The notes: generated by a model not told the origin, from the letters alone. DNA of 64,000 nucleotides from Chitinophaga costaii (GCF_900094705.1 NZ_FMAR01000006.1:124001-188000), one strand, 5' to 3'. Positions 55,801 to 63,756 are shown, numbered from the stretch's first letter. Numbers and translations are program-made.

Positions 55801-56216
55801 CCTTCCAAACCCTGTCTGTACCCCTGCGTGGTTACAAACAGAATGTGAAAAATGGTAATAATGTACTGTTGTTTAACACGGAATTACGGTTGCCGGTATT
55901 TGCTACCTTCCTCCAGAAACCGATCAGTTCTGCCTTTGTGCGCAACTTCCAGGTAACCTCCTTCGTGGATATCGGAACGGCCTGGAATAAGAAACTTTCT
56001 TTTAAAGACGCCAACTACACGTATTATTACAACAACGAATCTGGCGTTACCACCAAGATCAAAGAAGGTTTTCTGGGACCATTTGCCGGTGGTTATGGCT
56101 TTGGCGTACGCTCTACCATTGCTGGTTATTTCCTGCGCCTGGATGCGGGCTGGCCTATGGTTGGCTTCTTCCGGGGCTCCCCGATGATTTATTTCGGGCT
56201 GGGGGTAGACTTCTAA
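52845..56216 (+). CDS. Pseudo-peptidase MA / TolB-propeller / Omp85-like barrel protein
   Basis: An 1123-residue exported protein (signal peptide ending FVSQAQ, about residue 24). Three parts can be seen. (1) An N-terminal gluzincin-like domain (about 35-300) whose HExxH position reads REGIARVMLE (140-149) and whose expected Glu-Gly reads Asp-Gly in PKWFTDGFIAY (170-180), so the zinc site is lost. (2) A TolB-type beta-propeller (about 300-620) with repeats such as NYPLIAWNQKGNRLAI and DDLDPSFVAFPGKQGIIYSS. (3) A C-terminal Omp85-like barrel (about 700-1123), ending RSTIAGYFLRLDAGWPM and IYFGLGVDF, with an aromatic terminal signature. The ATG at 52845 starts the signal peptide; the longer frame to 52719 overlaps the divergent MBL gene. 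Function not known. Confidence 0.8.
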   Translation: MNGFITRFLFAGMLILGTFVSQAQTNTVEYGQNRVQFKHFKWRYYQSRHFNTYFSQNGLELGKYVAQMAELELPSMEQFMEFTFRNRVNIVVYNTYGEMQQSNIGIGVEWQNTGGVAKLVGNKLIVYYDGDHEHLRKLIREGIARVMLENLLFGEDLGEFAGNAVLLDLPKWFTDGFIAYAAEHWNPDLDDQLKVAIQSGKYNNFNQFAYDNPLLAGHAFWYFIESKYGKDAVPYLMYISRISHGMKKGFEQVLNKEPKAALQDFFAFNTKRFQEDNRRRRQVVKGRAVVALETTKEDFFHFQPNPKNNTYAVVEFKKGVYRVEIRLGDETRKVLLKSGVRQLKNQLDPNYPLIAWNQKGNRLAIIYEKEGKNRLMIYDLITHITINQVLPQYDRVLDMKYLWEYDNSLLLSAVKNGHSDIYTYSISNFKSEQITNDVYDDLDPSFVAFPGKQGIIYSSNRPSATARGSDTTLPHGRYNVFLVDNFNKTSEKQISQLTNMAYGDARLPVQYNTTHFTFVSDANGVRNRYAGFFKTERAGADTLYFVGAEILHNPEKEELDSALHDYGADGPDSVQVVTLTKDSTYTFPITNYQYGIKESTIGGDQGQVSEVIALYDYKRLYKLKVDTNALRRRNVTARPTHYRQSQMHEDSLRLGIPVSVPNRDTVKHNDFFQNEFGNEPADTSRKMEAAAPSPTNDLRPEEPVLKKSQLFPYKLKFATDYLLLQLDNSIIINRYQTYTGPPQSPIQLTDPFNGLIRIGVSDLMEDIKFNGGFRLPLDLNGSEYFFTGQYLKRRFDYKFTYYRKVEKNNIETSSGIYLPGKLKTNLFQGEVRYPFDQVRSIRLTGAIRTDKEVVLASDEGTLKSPDLHNTYAIGRLEYVYDNTINPAINIWHGNRYKVYGELDSRISGNLSEAFGSIPGKGGLMYNMGFDGRHYESIFRNFIWATRVSADMSWGSQKTLYYLGGTDNWMFPKINTNTPVNTNESYAFQTLSVPLRGYKQNVKNGNNVLLFNTELRLPVFATFLQKPISSAFVRNFQVTSFVDIGTAWNKKLSFKDANYTYYYNNESGVTTKIKEGFLGPFAGGYGFGVRSTIAGYFLRLDAGWPMVGFFRGSPMIYFGLGVDF

Positions 56217-56244
56217 ATAACCCCTTCCCATCTTTTAAAAAAGG

Positions 56245-56278
56245 AACAGCAGGCTTTACGGCCTGCTGTTTTTTTTAT
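56245..56278 (+). terminator. Rho-independent terminator of the large fusion gene
   Basis: A perfect 10-bp stem, AACAGCAGGC/GCCTGCTGTT, with a 6-nt loop and an eight-T run, 28 bp after the stop. Confidence 0.92.
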
Positions 56279-56320
56279 CTTGCTATAACAAATCTTCATC
56301 CATATAATACATCCTTCTTT

Positions 56321-56989
56321 TTACGGTGCCACATTGCGCAGCAGTGGCTGCATAACCCATAGCAGGCCGGCCATGCAAAAGGTAAAGGCCCAGGCTTCGC
56401 GGGTGGCATAAGGATGCAGGAAAAGATCGGCAATACCCTTACCTACACGAAGTGGCTGGGTTACTAGGTACCAACTGTTCCACCGCCAGTAGCGTCCCAT
56501 GTAAACGCCCAGTCCCGTAAGGAAAAGGATGCTGATCCCAAACACCCCCCGGCGGGTACGCGGAAATTTTTCCATCCAAAATTTTTCCATCTGCTGTAGC
56601 GATATATTTCCCCACACCAGGCCGGCCCAGGCAAATGATAATAACAAAATCAGATCGAACCAGCGTGGCACATCGTCATGATCATATAGATGATACAGGT
56701 CGGTGAGCATATAAGGTGCATTGGGCAGGAACAATAACCAGCATCCCGCCAGGGGCACCCATAACCATACATACCGTTGCAGTACCTTACTGCGCAGCAG
56801 CCAGGTACTGAGCAGCAGCGGAATAAAGGCCAGCAGCAGGTTCCAGGCCATATCGCGGTTATTGGGCTGCCCGGTGTAGGCCATGCGAAAAAGCAGTAAG
56901 CCCACTGGGAAAATGAAGATGGCCGCACGTTTTAAAAACGCAAGCTGCCGGCCGGCAGTTTCGTATATAGGTAACCGTGATAATGACAT
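56321..56989 (-). CDS. DUF1361 membrane protein
   Basis: A 222-residue protein with about seven helices. It matches the DUF1361 pattern: NLLLAFIPLLLS (about 50), LFLPNAPYMLTDLYHLYD (about 87), WFDLILLLSFAWAGLVWG and GVYMGRYWRWNSWYL (about 160). No function is established for the family. The ATG at 56989 starts MSLSRLPIYE; the longer frame to 57088 lies within the upstream gene. It starts 2 bp after the DgkA-type gene's stop, which implies co-transcription and probably translational coupling. Confidence 0.85.
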   Translation of the reverse strand: MSLSRLPIYETAGRQLAFLKRAAIFIFPVGLLLFRMAYTGQPNNRDMAWNLLLAFIPLLLSTWLLRSKVLQRYVWLWVPLAGCWLLFLPNAPYMLTDLYHLYDHDDVPRWFDLILLLSFAWAGLVWGNISLQQMEKFWMEKFPRTRRGVFGISILFLTGLGVYMGRYWRWNSWYLVTQPLRVGKGIADLFLHPYATREAWAFTFCMAGLLWVMQPLLRNVAP

Positions 56990-56991
56990 AA

Positions 56992-57363
56992 CTATCGGTG
57001 TAAAAAGGGTAAAAAAATAAGCGCACCCGCCACCACCGCGATGATGGCGCTTACCAGCACCGCTCCTGCCGCCACGTCCTTTATCCACCCCACCCGCTCA
57101 TGCCATTCCGGCGCCAGGTGGTCCATGATCTTTTCGATAACGGTATTGATCATTTCCGATACCCACACTAGCCCTATGACGAGCAGCAATAAGGTCCATT
57201 GCACTGCCGGCAGGTGTACGTAAAACCCTGCAACCACCACTACGATGGTAGCCAGGGCATGAATACGGGCATGTGGCTCACTGCGTATAAAAGCGGCAAT
57301 GCCGCGGAAGGCGTAGCGAAAGCTTTGATAGCGGCGGCGCCAGTAATTATTGGATGCGTTCAT
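56992..57363 (-). CDS. DgkA-type lipid kinase (diacylglycerol or undecaprenol kinase)
   Basis: A 123-residue inner-membrane kinase with about three helices. The signature EMINTVIEKIMDHLAPEW (Glu and Asn in the catalytic block) and GWIKDVAAGAVLVSAI match the prokaryotic DagK family, which phosphorylates diacylglycerol or undecaprenol. In bacteria without a lipid-recycling osmotic oligosaccharide system, the undecaprenol branch is common; the sequence does not decide. It overlaps the upstream 82-residue gene by 17 bp and is followed after 2 bp by DUF1361. Confidence 0.9.
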   Translation of the reverse strand: MNASNNYWRRRYQSFRYAFRGIAAFIRSEPHARIHALATIVVVVAGFYVHLPAVQWTLLLLVIGLVWVSEMINTVIEKIMDHLAPEWHERVGWIKDVAAGAVLVSAIIAVVAGALIFLPFLHR

Positions 57364-57595
57364 GAGGTGTATGCGTTACCGAGGTTTTAGCGGCCAGCCA
57401 GTTCCACCAGCCCGCCACTACCGTAAAATAAAGCAAAAAATGGGCTATTGTATCCAGCAGACTATGCGATGTCCGGTCGAAAGTAAATACCAACCAGCCG
57501 CAAAGTGCAATACATGCAATGGTGATCAGGCTACCGCCTATGGTGCGTGGTATATACGTCCACCCAAATTTTTTAAACCAGGGAGTGAGGATCAT
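57347..57595 (-). CDS. Small two-helix membrane protein
   Basis: An 82-residue protein of unknown family. It has two hydrophobic helices (GGSLITIACIALCGWLVF, about 20-37; TIAHFLLYFTVVAGWWNWLAA, about 49-69 in pieces). It is real rather than a shadow: it starts with ATG 5 bp after creD's stop and overlaps the start of the kinase gene by 17 bp in a tight operon. It may be an accessory to CreD or to the lipid kinase, by position only. Confidence 0.7.
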   Translation of the reverse strand: MILTPWFKKFGWTYIPRTIGGSLITIACIALCGWLVFTFDRTSHSLLDTIAHFLLYFTVVAGWWNWLAAKTSVTHTPHERIQ

Positions 57596-57600
57596 TGTTT

Positions 57601-58962
57601 TTACATTGAAGGGTGAGTGTCTATCGCGGCGGGAGTTCTTGTGCCTGGCGCGTCAAAACGCATTTTACGGCTCAGGAACATCAGGATGGCCAGTATAACA
57701 AATAGCCCCAGGCTGCCCATGATCAGGGCGTTATCTTCGGATTGCAGGATTACGTAAATAAACCCGTAGAGAAAAGTAAGCGCAGAACCCACCACCATGG
57801 TGGCCGCCAAACGTTTAAACAAACTGCCGGCAAAAGCAGTGATCAGGCCCACCGTCATGATGGCCGCCACCAGGTAGGCCACATCGAAATTAGTTTGTTC
57901 CGAAATAGACAGCAACAAGGTATAAAACACAATCAGCGCCAGCCCGATCAGGCAATACTGAAAGGGATGAACACCTTGTTGCAGAAACTGTTCTAAAAAA
58001 TAAAACACGAGAAAAGTAAGCCCGATAATAAGAATGGCATATTTAGCAGACCGCGTGGTTTGCTGGTAAGTATCGATGGGGGTCATTAGCCGCACGCCAA
58101 AATCGGATTGTTGAATGTGGTAAGCATCCCCTTTCCAACTGGGGGGAAAATTACGGTTCAGTTGCAGCACCTGCCAGGTAGCGGAAAAGCCTTCGCTAGC
58201 CCTGCTGCCGGTTTTGTGATTGGGCAGGAAAGCCCCGTCATAACTGGGTTCCAGGGTATCGCTTTCCAGGCTTACCTGGGTATTACTACCTACCGGCGAA
58301 AAATAAAGTTGCTGCGAGCCTTTCAGGGAAAAAGCAATATTAAAATCGCTGGCCACCAGGTTATCTCCTTGTATGGTAACGGGTACGTTGGAGAGTATAC
58401 CGCTGGCATACAAATCTTTATTCACTACACCCGGCACAAAATTATAGTTTCCATGCTCCCAGTTCATTTTCACCTCGCTACTAATACCGCGTGGATCGCT
58501 GAGTCCAATGGACAGGCTCACCTTATCCAGCAATATATTCTCCGGGCGCAGTCCAAGTGCGGTAAGATCGGTGGTTTTAAAACTGCCTTTCAGCGAAAGT
58601 TCTGAATCGTACACCGCTGTTTTATAAATGCCCCGGCGGAGCAGTTCGGGATGTAGCTTACCACTCACCTGCAACTGGTCTGGCAGCAGGTACGCGTACA
58701 GCACCTCCGTGTGGGCTTCATTGTTCACCTGGGTTACCTGCTTATAAGGCAGCACCAGCACGGGCCCCGTCACCGCCTGGGCATTGCCCCACTGATCGTT
58801 CACCGCGGCCATGGCCGTTTGCTGGCGGTCCCTGCGCTCTTCAATAATGCCCTGTACCATTGTGGCCGGGATCAGCAGCAGGGTAATAAGCAGGAGGATG
58901 AGCAGGAGTTTTAACGGCTGCACATTGCGCTGGAAAATGTTAATGGGTTGTTTTTCCGACAT
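57601..58962 (-). CDS. creD: CreD family inner-membrane protein
   Basis: A 453-residue membrane protein of the CreD family. It has a first helix (LKLLLILLLITLLLIPATMVQGII), a large periplasmic domain (about 50-310: RDRQQTAMAAVNDQWGNAQAVTGPVLVLPYK and PSWKGDAYHIQQSDFGVRLMTPID, quoted in part) and about five C-terminal helices. CreD is linked to envelope integrity and to beta-lactam or colicin tolerance in other bacteria; its molecular role is unsettled. In this window no creBC two-component genes are present; instead a winged-helix regulator lies upstream and a palindromic operator (58982-59000) sits 20-38 nt before the start. It is the first gene of a tight four-gene unit (creD, small membrane protein, lipid kinase, DUF1361). 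Confidence 0.93.
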   Translation of the reverse strand: MSEKQPINIFQRNVQPLKLLLILLLITLLLIPATMVQGIIEERRDRQQTAMAAVNDQWGNAQAVTGPVLVLPYKQVTQVNNEAHTEVLYAYLLPDQLQVSGKLHPELLRRGIYKTAVYDSELSLKGSFKTTDLTALGLRPENILLDKVSLSIGLSDPRGISSEVKMNWEHGNYNFVPGVVNKDLYASGILSNVPVTIQGDNLVASDFNIAFSLKGSQQLYFSPVGSNTQVSLESDTLEPSYDGAFLPNHKTGSRASEGFSATWQVLQLNRNFPPSWKGDAYHIQQSDFGVRLMTPIDTYQQTTRSAKYAILIIGLTFLVFYFLEQFLQQGVHPFQYCLIGLALIVFYTLLLSISEQTNFDVAYLVAAIMTVGLITAFAGSLFKRLAATMVVGSALTFLYGFIYVILQSEDNALIMGSLGLFVILAILMFLSRKMRFDAPGTRTPAAIDTHPSM

Positions 58963-58981
58963 ATTTTTTATTTTTTTAAAG

Positions 58982-59000
58982 TACTTTGCATTTCAAAGTA
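58982..59000 (-). promoter_or_regulatory. Palindromic operator ahead of creD
   Basis: TACTTTGCATTTCAAAGTA: 7-bp arms TACTTTG/CAAAGTA with a 5-nt spacer. It sits 20-38 nt before the creD ATG, overlapping the expected core promoter. A related copy lies at 60072-60086 before the other minus-strand segment. Probably bound by the winged-helix protein encoded between them. Confidence 0.7.
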
Positions 59001-59015
59001 TAAGGGCAAAAAAAA

Positions 59016-59315
59016 TTATTTTACGGACTTGATCATGTTTTCCAACGCCAGCAGGTGGTTTTTAAACGCCTTTTCGCCAGCTTTGGTGATGGAGTAGGTG
59101 GTATTGGTTTTACGGCCAATGAATCCCTTATGCACCTTCAGATACCCGCTTTCTTCGAGGGTACTGAGGTGGGAGGCCAGGTTGCCATCTGTAAGTTCCA
59201 GCATCTGTTTCAGGTCGTTGAAGTTCACGGCATCATTTACCATCAGGATGCTCATCACGCCAAGCCGTATGCGGCTTTCAAAAATCTTATTTAAATGCAG
59301 GATGGGATTTTCCAT
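59016..59315 (-). CDS. Winged-helix (HTH_34-type) transcriptional regulator
   Basis: A 99-residue DNA-binding protein. The winged helix is clear: NFNDLKQMLELTDGNLASHLSTLEESGYLKVHKGFIGRKT (about 30-70; helix-turn-helix at NLASHLSTL), then a C-terminal helix with ALENMIKSVK for dimerisation. It matches the single-domain MarR/ArsR-related regulators usually found next to creD in Bacteroidota. No metal-binding Cys is present, so ArsR-type metal sensing is unlikely. It is 91 bp after the membrane-protein gene and 54 bp before creD, between two copies of the same operator, so it probably represses both and itself. Confidence 0.9.
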   Translation of the reverse strand: MENPILHLNKIFESRIRLGVMSILMVNDAVNFNDLKQMLELTDGNLASHLSTLEESGYLKVHKGFIGRKTNTTYSITKAGEKAFKNHLLALENMIKSVK

Positions 59316-59406
59316 TCCATAAATCTGTTAATCTCACAAAGATAAGCAGTCCACCGTCAATTCCGGGGCCACTGGTATACTTCTTCCCACCGGCTGCCCC
59401 TGCGGG

Positions 59407-60060
59407 TTATACCTTTGCCGGGGCGCGCTCATATTTCCACCACATCAGCCCACCGTATAAAATATGACATACGCCAAAGCCCAATGCCCAGAACATCAGG
59501 CTATAACCCACCACGTCAAAGAAAAATAAATTGATCAACCCTAATGCAATTTCGGAAAGGCCCAGGTAGCGCACATCACGCACCGTATACTTACTTACAT
59601 TGATGAGTGCCAGCCCGTAAAACACCAGGCAGGCAGGCCCAACGGTGAGGTCATACTGATGATAAATACTACCCAGTATAAAAAGACCACCCGTACCCAG
59701 GGAAAGCACCATATTCATGGCCATCTTACGGGAGGTATTGTCCCACAGCGAAGCCCCTTCCCGGCTGGCCTTGCGCCAGGTAAAATAAAAACCAATGCTA
59801 AAGGCAATGATCAAAATAGCGCCCGCCAGGATCAGCAACTCCAGGCGAAGCTGATCCCAGCGAACGGCATTGTCATCGAGCTGGTTCCGTAAGCCCAACC
59901 CCTTGTAATAATCAATGCGCTGTTGCGCCACAAAAGCCCCCGCCAGCGCAGTAATACCAGCGCCCACTCCACTCAGCCCACTGAGCGATAAAAAACGGGT
60001 AGATCTCTCCATGATACGCTTGATATCATGTAATGCCTGGATGGATTGTTCTTCAGTCAT
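59407..60060 (-). CDS. Hypothetical membrane protein of the creD cluster
   Basis: A 217-residue protein with a cytoplasmic N-terminus (MTEEQSIQALHDIKRIMERS) and about six helices. The family is not recognised by name; similar proteins commonly precede the winged-helix/creD pair in Bacteroidota, which suggests a shared regulated function. The start at 60060 lies 12 nt after the operator at 60072-60086, so it is the first gene of the transcript. Confidence 0.75.
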   Translation of the reverse strand: MTEEQSIQALHDIKRIMERSTRFLSLSGLSGVGAGITALAGAFVAQQRIDYYKGLGLRNQLDDNAVRWDQLRLELLILAGAILIIAFSIGFYFTWRKASREGASLWDNTSRKMAMNMVLSLGTGGLFILGSIYHQYDLTVGPACLVFYGLALINVSKYTVRDVRYLGLSEIALGLINLFFFDVVGYSLMFWALGFGVCHILYGGLMWWKYERAPAKV

Positions 60061-60071
60061 TTTTTAAAGCA

Positions 60072-60086
60072 CTTTGCAATACAAAG
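60072..60086 (-). promoter_or_regulatory. Operator ahead of the creD-cluster membrane protein gene
   Basis: CTTTGCAATACAAAG: 5-bp arms CTTTG/CAAAG with a 5-nt spacer, 11-26 nt before the start at 60060. It matches the core of the palindrome before creD. Confidence 0.6.
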
Positions 60087-60558
60087 CAACTATTTAAAAA
60101 TTGTATTTCCAAACAAATTATTAGCCCGCCGGCCAATTATTACTTAAAACACTGAGGGTCAAATAATTTTTGCGTACTGATCAGGCAGGGTAATTGTAGT
60201 ACTTTCCACGAAAAAGGTATCCATTGCCGGCCACCAGTTTCCTGGCCCTGCGCCCGGATGACCTGGCATCACCGGCTGGTAAGCGGCTTCCAAAACCTGT
60301 TTTCCCGGGCATTGGCATTTTACGGTAACTTAGCAGTTACGTAGCATGTTGTACCCTGGAGACACCTGTAGTAGCAACACTGGATAATCTACGCGCATAA
60401 AACGCTGCATCACACCTACTTTACAAGGTGATCTGCCGTTATTGCGGCGGTAGCCCAGATAGCCGTAGCCGGTACCGGCCGTTTACGGCCAAAAGTTCAT
60501 GCAATTTGGACATCCACATGACTTTCAAGGAGAAAAAACAAGTATTTTTACCGCAATT
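60087..60558. other. Non-coding gap upstream of the DUF5686 gene
   Basis: About 470 bp without a supportable gene. A 12-bp palindrome (GCCGGTACCGGC, 60468-60479) and a GGCCG/CGGCC hairpin (60477-60490) lie about 70 nt before the DUF5686 start. No known RNA family is recognised. Confidence 0.4.
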
Positions 60559-63063
60559 ATGACGGGTTGGACGAGAATAATAGCTTTATTAATTGGTCTT
60601 CAAGTTTGGGGTGTTAACCTGTTTGCGCAGTATAAAATCAGCGGCGTGGTGCGGGATGCTCACTCCGAAGAAATCATCCCATTTGCTACCCTTCAGTTTT
60701 CCCATACCAACACTGGTATGGTAACAGACGTAAACGGCAAATTTACCTTTGACCTGCCTTCCATACCTGGAGATTCCCTGCAGGTAAGGGTTATGGGCTA
60801 CCAAATTTTGGTGATGCCCGTAAAACGCAATCTCCAAAACCAGGTGGTTAATTTCGATATCACCCGCTCCGATCTTTCCCTCAAAGTACACGAGGTGAAA
60901 GCTAATGTAAATTTTGCCCTCATCCTGCTCCGGCAAATTGTGAAACACAAACCGGAAAATAATTTCGACCGCATTCCTGCATATAAATACGAGCTGTATA
61001 ATAAGATAGAGATCGATATTAAAAACGTCGACAAGAAGAAGTTTTCCCATAACTTCCTGACCCGGCCATTTACTTTTATCCTCAATAATATCGATAGCAC
61101 TTCGGAAGACCAGCCCTTTTTGCCGCTCTACCTCACCGAAACCCTGTCTGACTATTATTACCAGAAAGATCCGCATAAGACTAAAGAAATAATACACGCG
61201 TCTAAAACTTCAGGCATTGATAACGCCAGCCTGATGCGATTCATGGGTGGCATGTACCAGAATGTGAATGTGTACGACAACTTTATCCCGGTGTTTGACA
61301 AGCAGTTTGCCAGCCCTATTAATAACAACGGGCAGCTTTACTATGACTACTCCATTGCCGATACAGAATACATCAACCAGCAGCGTTTTATTAAACTGGC
61401 CTTTACGCCTAAGAGAAAAGGGATGAATGTATTCAGCGGCGATATATGGGTGCATGACACCACGTATGCCGTGATGAAAGTAACCCTCACCACCAACCGC
61501 GACGCCAATATTAACTTCGTGAAGAAGATCAGTATGGTGCAGGAATTTCGCCAATTGCCCGACAGCAGTTGGTTTCTGTCCAAAGACAAATTTGTGGTAG
61601 ACTTTGCGCCTCCCAGTCCTAACCCTGGCAAAACGCTGAACTTCATTGGCCGGAAAACCACCACCTACGATAAGGTGGAGATGAATGATACCCTGGTGGC
61701 AAATATTTTTAACGACAAACGTTACCCGTCCAATATTAACCTGCTGCCCGATGCACAACAGAAAAAAGACAGTTTTTGGTTGCATACCCGGCCAGATAGC
61801 CTCAATGGCAATGAAGCCGGTGTTTACAAAATGGTAGACTCACTCTACCGCATGCCGCTGTTCAATAAATATTACAACACCATCAAGTTCATTGCAGGAG
61901 GATACAAACCATTTGGACCCATTAAATACGGACCCTGGTACAATATATTCACCTCCAACCACCTGGAAGGTTTCCGCGCAGAACTGGATTTGGCCACTAC
62001 CAAACAATTCAACAAAAACCTTTATCTCACCGGTTACCTCGGTTATGGCTTCTCCGATCACGTGTACAAAGGCCAGCTTACAGCGCTCTACCTCTTTAAG
62101 CGCCACCCGCGCACTTATGTGTACGGCTCTTATACCAAAGACCTGGACAATGGCATCACCTATTCCGACGAAATAGGTACTGGCAATATCTTTAGTGTGG
62201 CCGTACGTAAACCCGGCGTGCCGCAAAAGTTCCTGATGTCGGAACAATACCGTGCGGAATATTTCCAAGAGTTCTGGAGCGGCTTTTCGTATCACCTGAA
62301 TGTTATTCATGCAGCATACCATCCTTTTGCGCCACTGCCTACGATAGATGATTATGCAAAAGAAGGTCAGAAAGGCCACCCCCTGACCAATTTTGAAACC
62401 AAGGTGCAATTACGTTATGCTTTCCATGAAGAATTTCTGGAAGGCGATTTTTACCGCACCAGCTTAGGCAGTAAATACCCGATCGTGGAAGCCGACTTCT
62501 CGGAGGGCATACCCAATGTACTGGGCAGCCAGTATTCTTACCAACGCGTAGCCTTGTCGATATATGATTACGTGAAACTACCGCCGGTGGGCAAGTTTTA
62601 TTACAATGTGTTTGCCGGCAAGATCTTCGGCACCCTGCCTTATACCCAGTTGGAAATAGCCAAGGGCAACGAATTGTACTACTACGACAAATACTCGTTC
62701 AACATGATGAACCGCTTTGAGTTTATAAGCGACAAATATGTGGGCGTAAACCTGGAACATACTATAGGCAACGGTTTGCTGGGATATATTCCGCTGATCA
62801 AAAAATTAAAATGGCGTCAGTTCTGGACCGCTAAGGGATTAATCGGCGACCTTTCTCCAGCCAACCGGGAATTGAATTTTTCCAAGGGTTATCCTTTCCG
62901 CTCCCTGAAGGGCAATCCTTACCTGGAAGTGGGTACCGGTATTGAGAACATCTTTAAATTCTTGCGGGTAGATTTCATTTGGCGCGTAACGCCGCTGCCT
63001 ACCCCTGAAGAGCCGTATAGTAAACGGTTTGGGGTGTTTGGCAGTTTCAAACTCTCCTTCTAA
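60559..63063 (+). CDS. DUF5686 outer-membrane protein with carboxypeptidase-regulatory-like domain
   Basis: An 834-residue exported protein (signal region MTGWTRIIALLIGLQVWGVN). It begins with a CarboxypepD_reg-like domain (YKISGVVRDAHSEEIIPFATLQF, TGMVTDVNGKFTF, about 25-105), then a middle domain (ILLRQIVKHKPENNFDRIP, AYKYELYNKIEID) and a large beta-barrel (about 450-834, ending FGVFGSFKLSF with a C-terminal aromatic). This is the DUF5686 layout of Bacteroidota outer-membrane proteins of unknown function. The ATG at 60559 starts the signal peptide; the upstream frame reaches 60499. Monocistronic, with a palindromic terminator just after. Confidence 0.9.
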   Translation: MTGWTRIIALLIGLQVWGVNLFAQYKISGVVRDAHSEEIIPFATLQFSHTNTGMVTDVNGKFTFDLPSIPGDSLQVRVMGYQILVMPVKRNLQNQVVNFDITRSDLSLKVHEVKANVNFALILLRQIVKHKPENNFDRIPAYKYELYNKIEIDIKNVDKKKFSHNFLTRPFTFILNNIDSTSEDQPFLPLYLTETLSDYYYQKDPHKTKEIIHASKTSGIDNASLMRFMGGMYQNVNVYDNFIPVFDKQFASPINNNGQLYYDYSIADTEYINQQRFIKLAFTPKRKGMNVFSGDIWVHDTTYAVMKVTLTTNRDANINFVKKISMVQEFRQLPDSSWFLSKDKFVVDFAPPSPNPGKTLNFIGRKTTTYDKVEMNDTLVANIFNDKRYPSNINLLPDAQQKKDSFWLHTRPDSLNGNEAGVYKMVDSLYRMPLFNKYYNTIKFIAGGYKPFGPIKYGPWYNIFTSNHLEGFRAELDLATTKQFNKNLYLTGYLGYGFSDHVYKGQLTALYLFKRHPRTYVYGSYTKDLDNGITYSDEIGTGNIFSVAVRKPGVPQKFLMSEQYRAEYFQEFWSGFSYHLNVIHAAYHPFAPLPTIDDYAKEGQKGHPLTNFETKVQLRYAFHEEFLEGDFYRTSLGSKYPIVEADFSEGIPNVLGSQYSYQRVALSIYDYVKLPPVGKFYYNVFAGKIFGTLPYTQLEIAKGNELYYYDKYSFNMMNRFEFISDKYVGVNLEHTIGNGLLGYIPLIKKLKWRQFWTAKGLIGDLSPANRELNFSKGYPFRSLKGNPYLEVGTGIENIFKFLRVDFIWRVTPLPTPEEPYSKRFGVFGSFKLSF

Positions 63064-63074
63064 TAGGGAGCATG

Positions 63075-63098
63075 AAAGGCCTGTTGCAACAGGCCTTT
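63075..63098. terminator. Palindromic bidirectional terminator
   Basis: A 24-nt near-perfect palindrome with arms AAAGGCCTGTTG/CAACAGGCCTTT and no intervening loop sequence, followed by TACTTT. It lies between convergent genes. Confidence 0.8.
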
Positions 63099-63102
63099 TA
63101 CT

Positions 63103-63624
63103 TTATTCGGCGTCTTTAAACCAGCCAGAATACATCAGGTAATTATTAGCAATACGCTTTATCTCCCCGTTCATCAATTCTTCGCTTACTTTTTTCACCT
63201 TTCTGGCGGGTACGCCTGCATAAATGCTGCCTGCTTCCACCATCGTATTTTCTAATACTACGGCACCCGCCGCGATAATAGAATTTTTGCCAATGTGTAC
63301 ATTATCCATCACAATAGCGCCCATGCCTATCAGCACATCGTCTTCCACGGTGCAACCGTGTACAATGGCGTTGTGACCAATGGATACATTGTTGCCAATA
63401 ATGGTTTTTGTTTTTTCATAAGTGCAATGAATGACCGCGCCGTCCTGCACATTCACTTTGTTGCCCAGGCGTATACTGTTTACATCGCCCCGCACCACGG
63501 CATTAAACCACACGCTGCAATCATCGCCCATTACCACGTCGCCGACGATGGTGGCATTGGGCGCTATAAAACAATTATTTCCCTGCTGGGGGAGTATTCC
63601 TTTTACGGGTAAGATAAGGGCCAT
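63103..63624 (-). CDS. Gamma-class carbonic anhydrase family protein
   Basis: A 173-residue left-handed beta-helix protein of hexapeptide repeats (IAPNATIVGDVVMGDDCSVWFNAVVRGD, IGNNVSIGHNAIVHGCTVEDDVLIGMGAIVMD in pieces). The metal-binding His residues are recognisable in VIHCTYEK and GHNAIVHG. Gamma carbonic anhydrase-like proteins interconvert CO2 and bicarbonate, but many family members (YrdA/PaaY-like) have uncertain activity. The ATG at 63624 starts MALILPVKG; the longer frame to 63816 overlaps the divergent aminotransferase start. Confidence 0.9.
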   Translation of the reverse strand: MALILPVKGILPQQGNNCFIAPNATIVGDVVMGDDCSVWFNAVVRGDVNSIRLGNKVNVQDGAVIHCTYEKTKTIIGNNVSIGHNAIVHGCTVEDDVLIGMGAIVMDNVHIGKNSIIAAGAVVLENTMVEAGSIYAGVPARKVKKVSEELMNGEIKRIANNYLMYSGWFKDAE

Positions 63625-63756
63625 AACGTAGTTTTTCGATTCTGCCGTACAAGATAATGCAATTTGCCGAGGGTGCGCAGACCTGCTGCCAGGCCGCCAC
63701 CATAGCAGGTTACGAGCCATTACCACATTGCTGGCTGCTGGCTCACCGCATAGCCT

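Noticed and set aside
60468..60490. GC-rich palindrome and hairpin before the DUF5686 gene
   Set aside because: Short and without a T-run or partner; not enough to call an operator or terminator.
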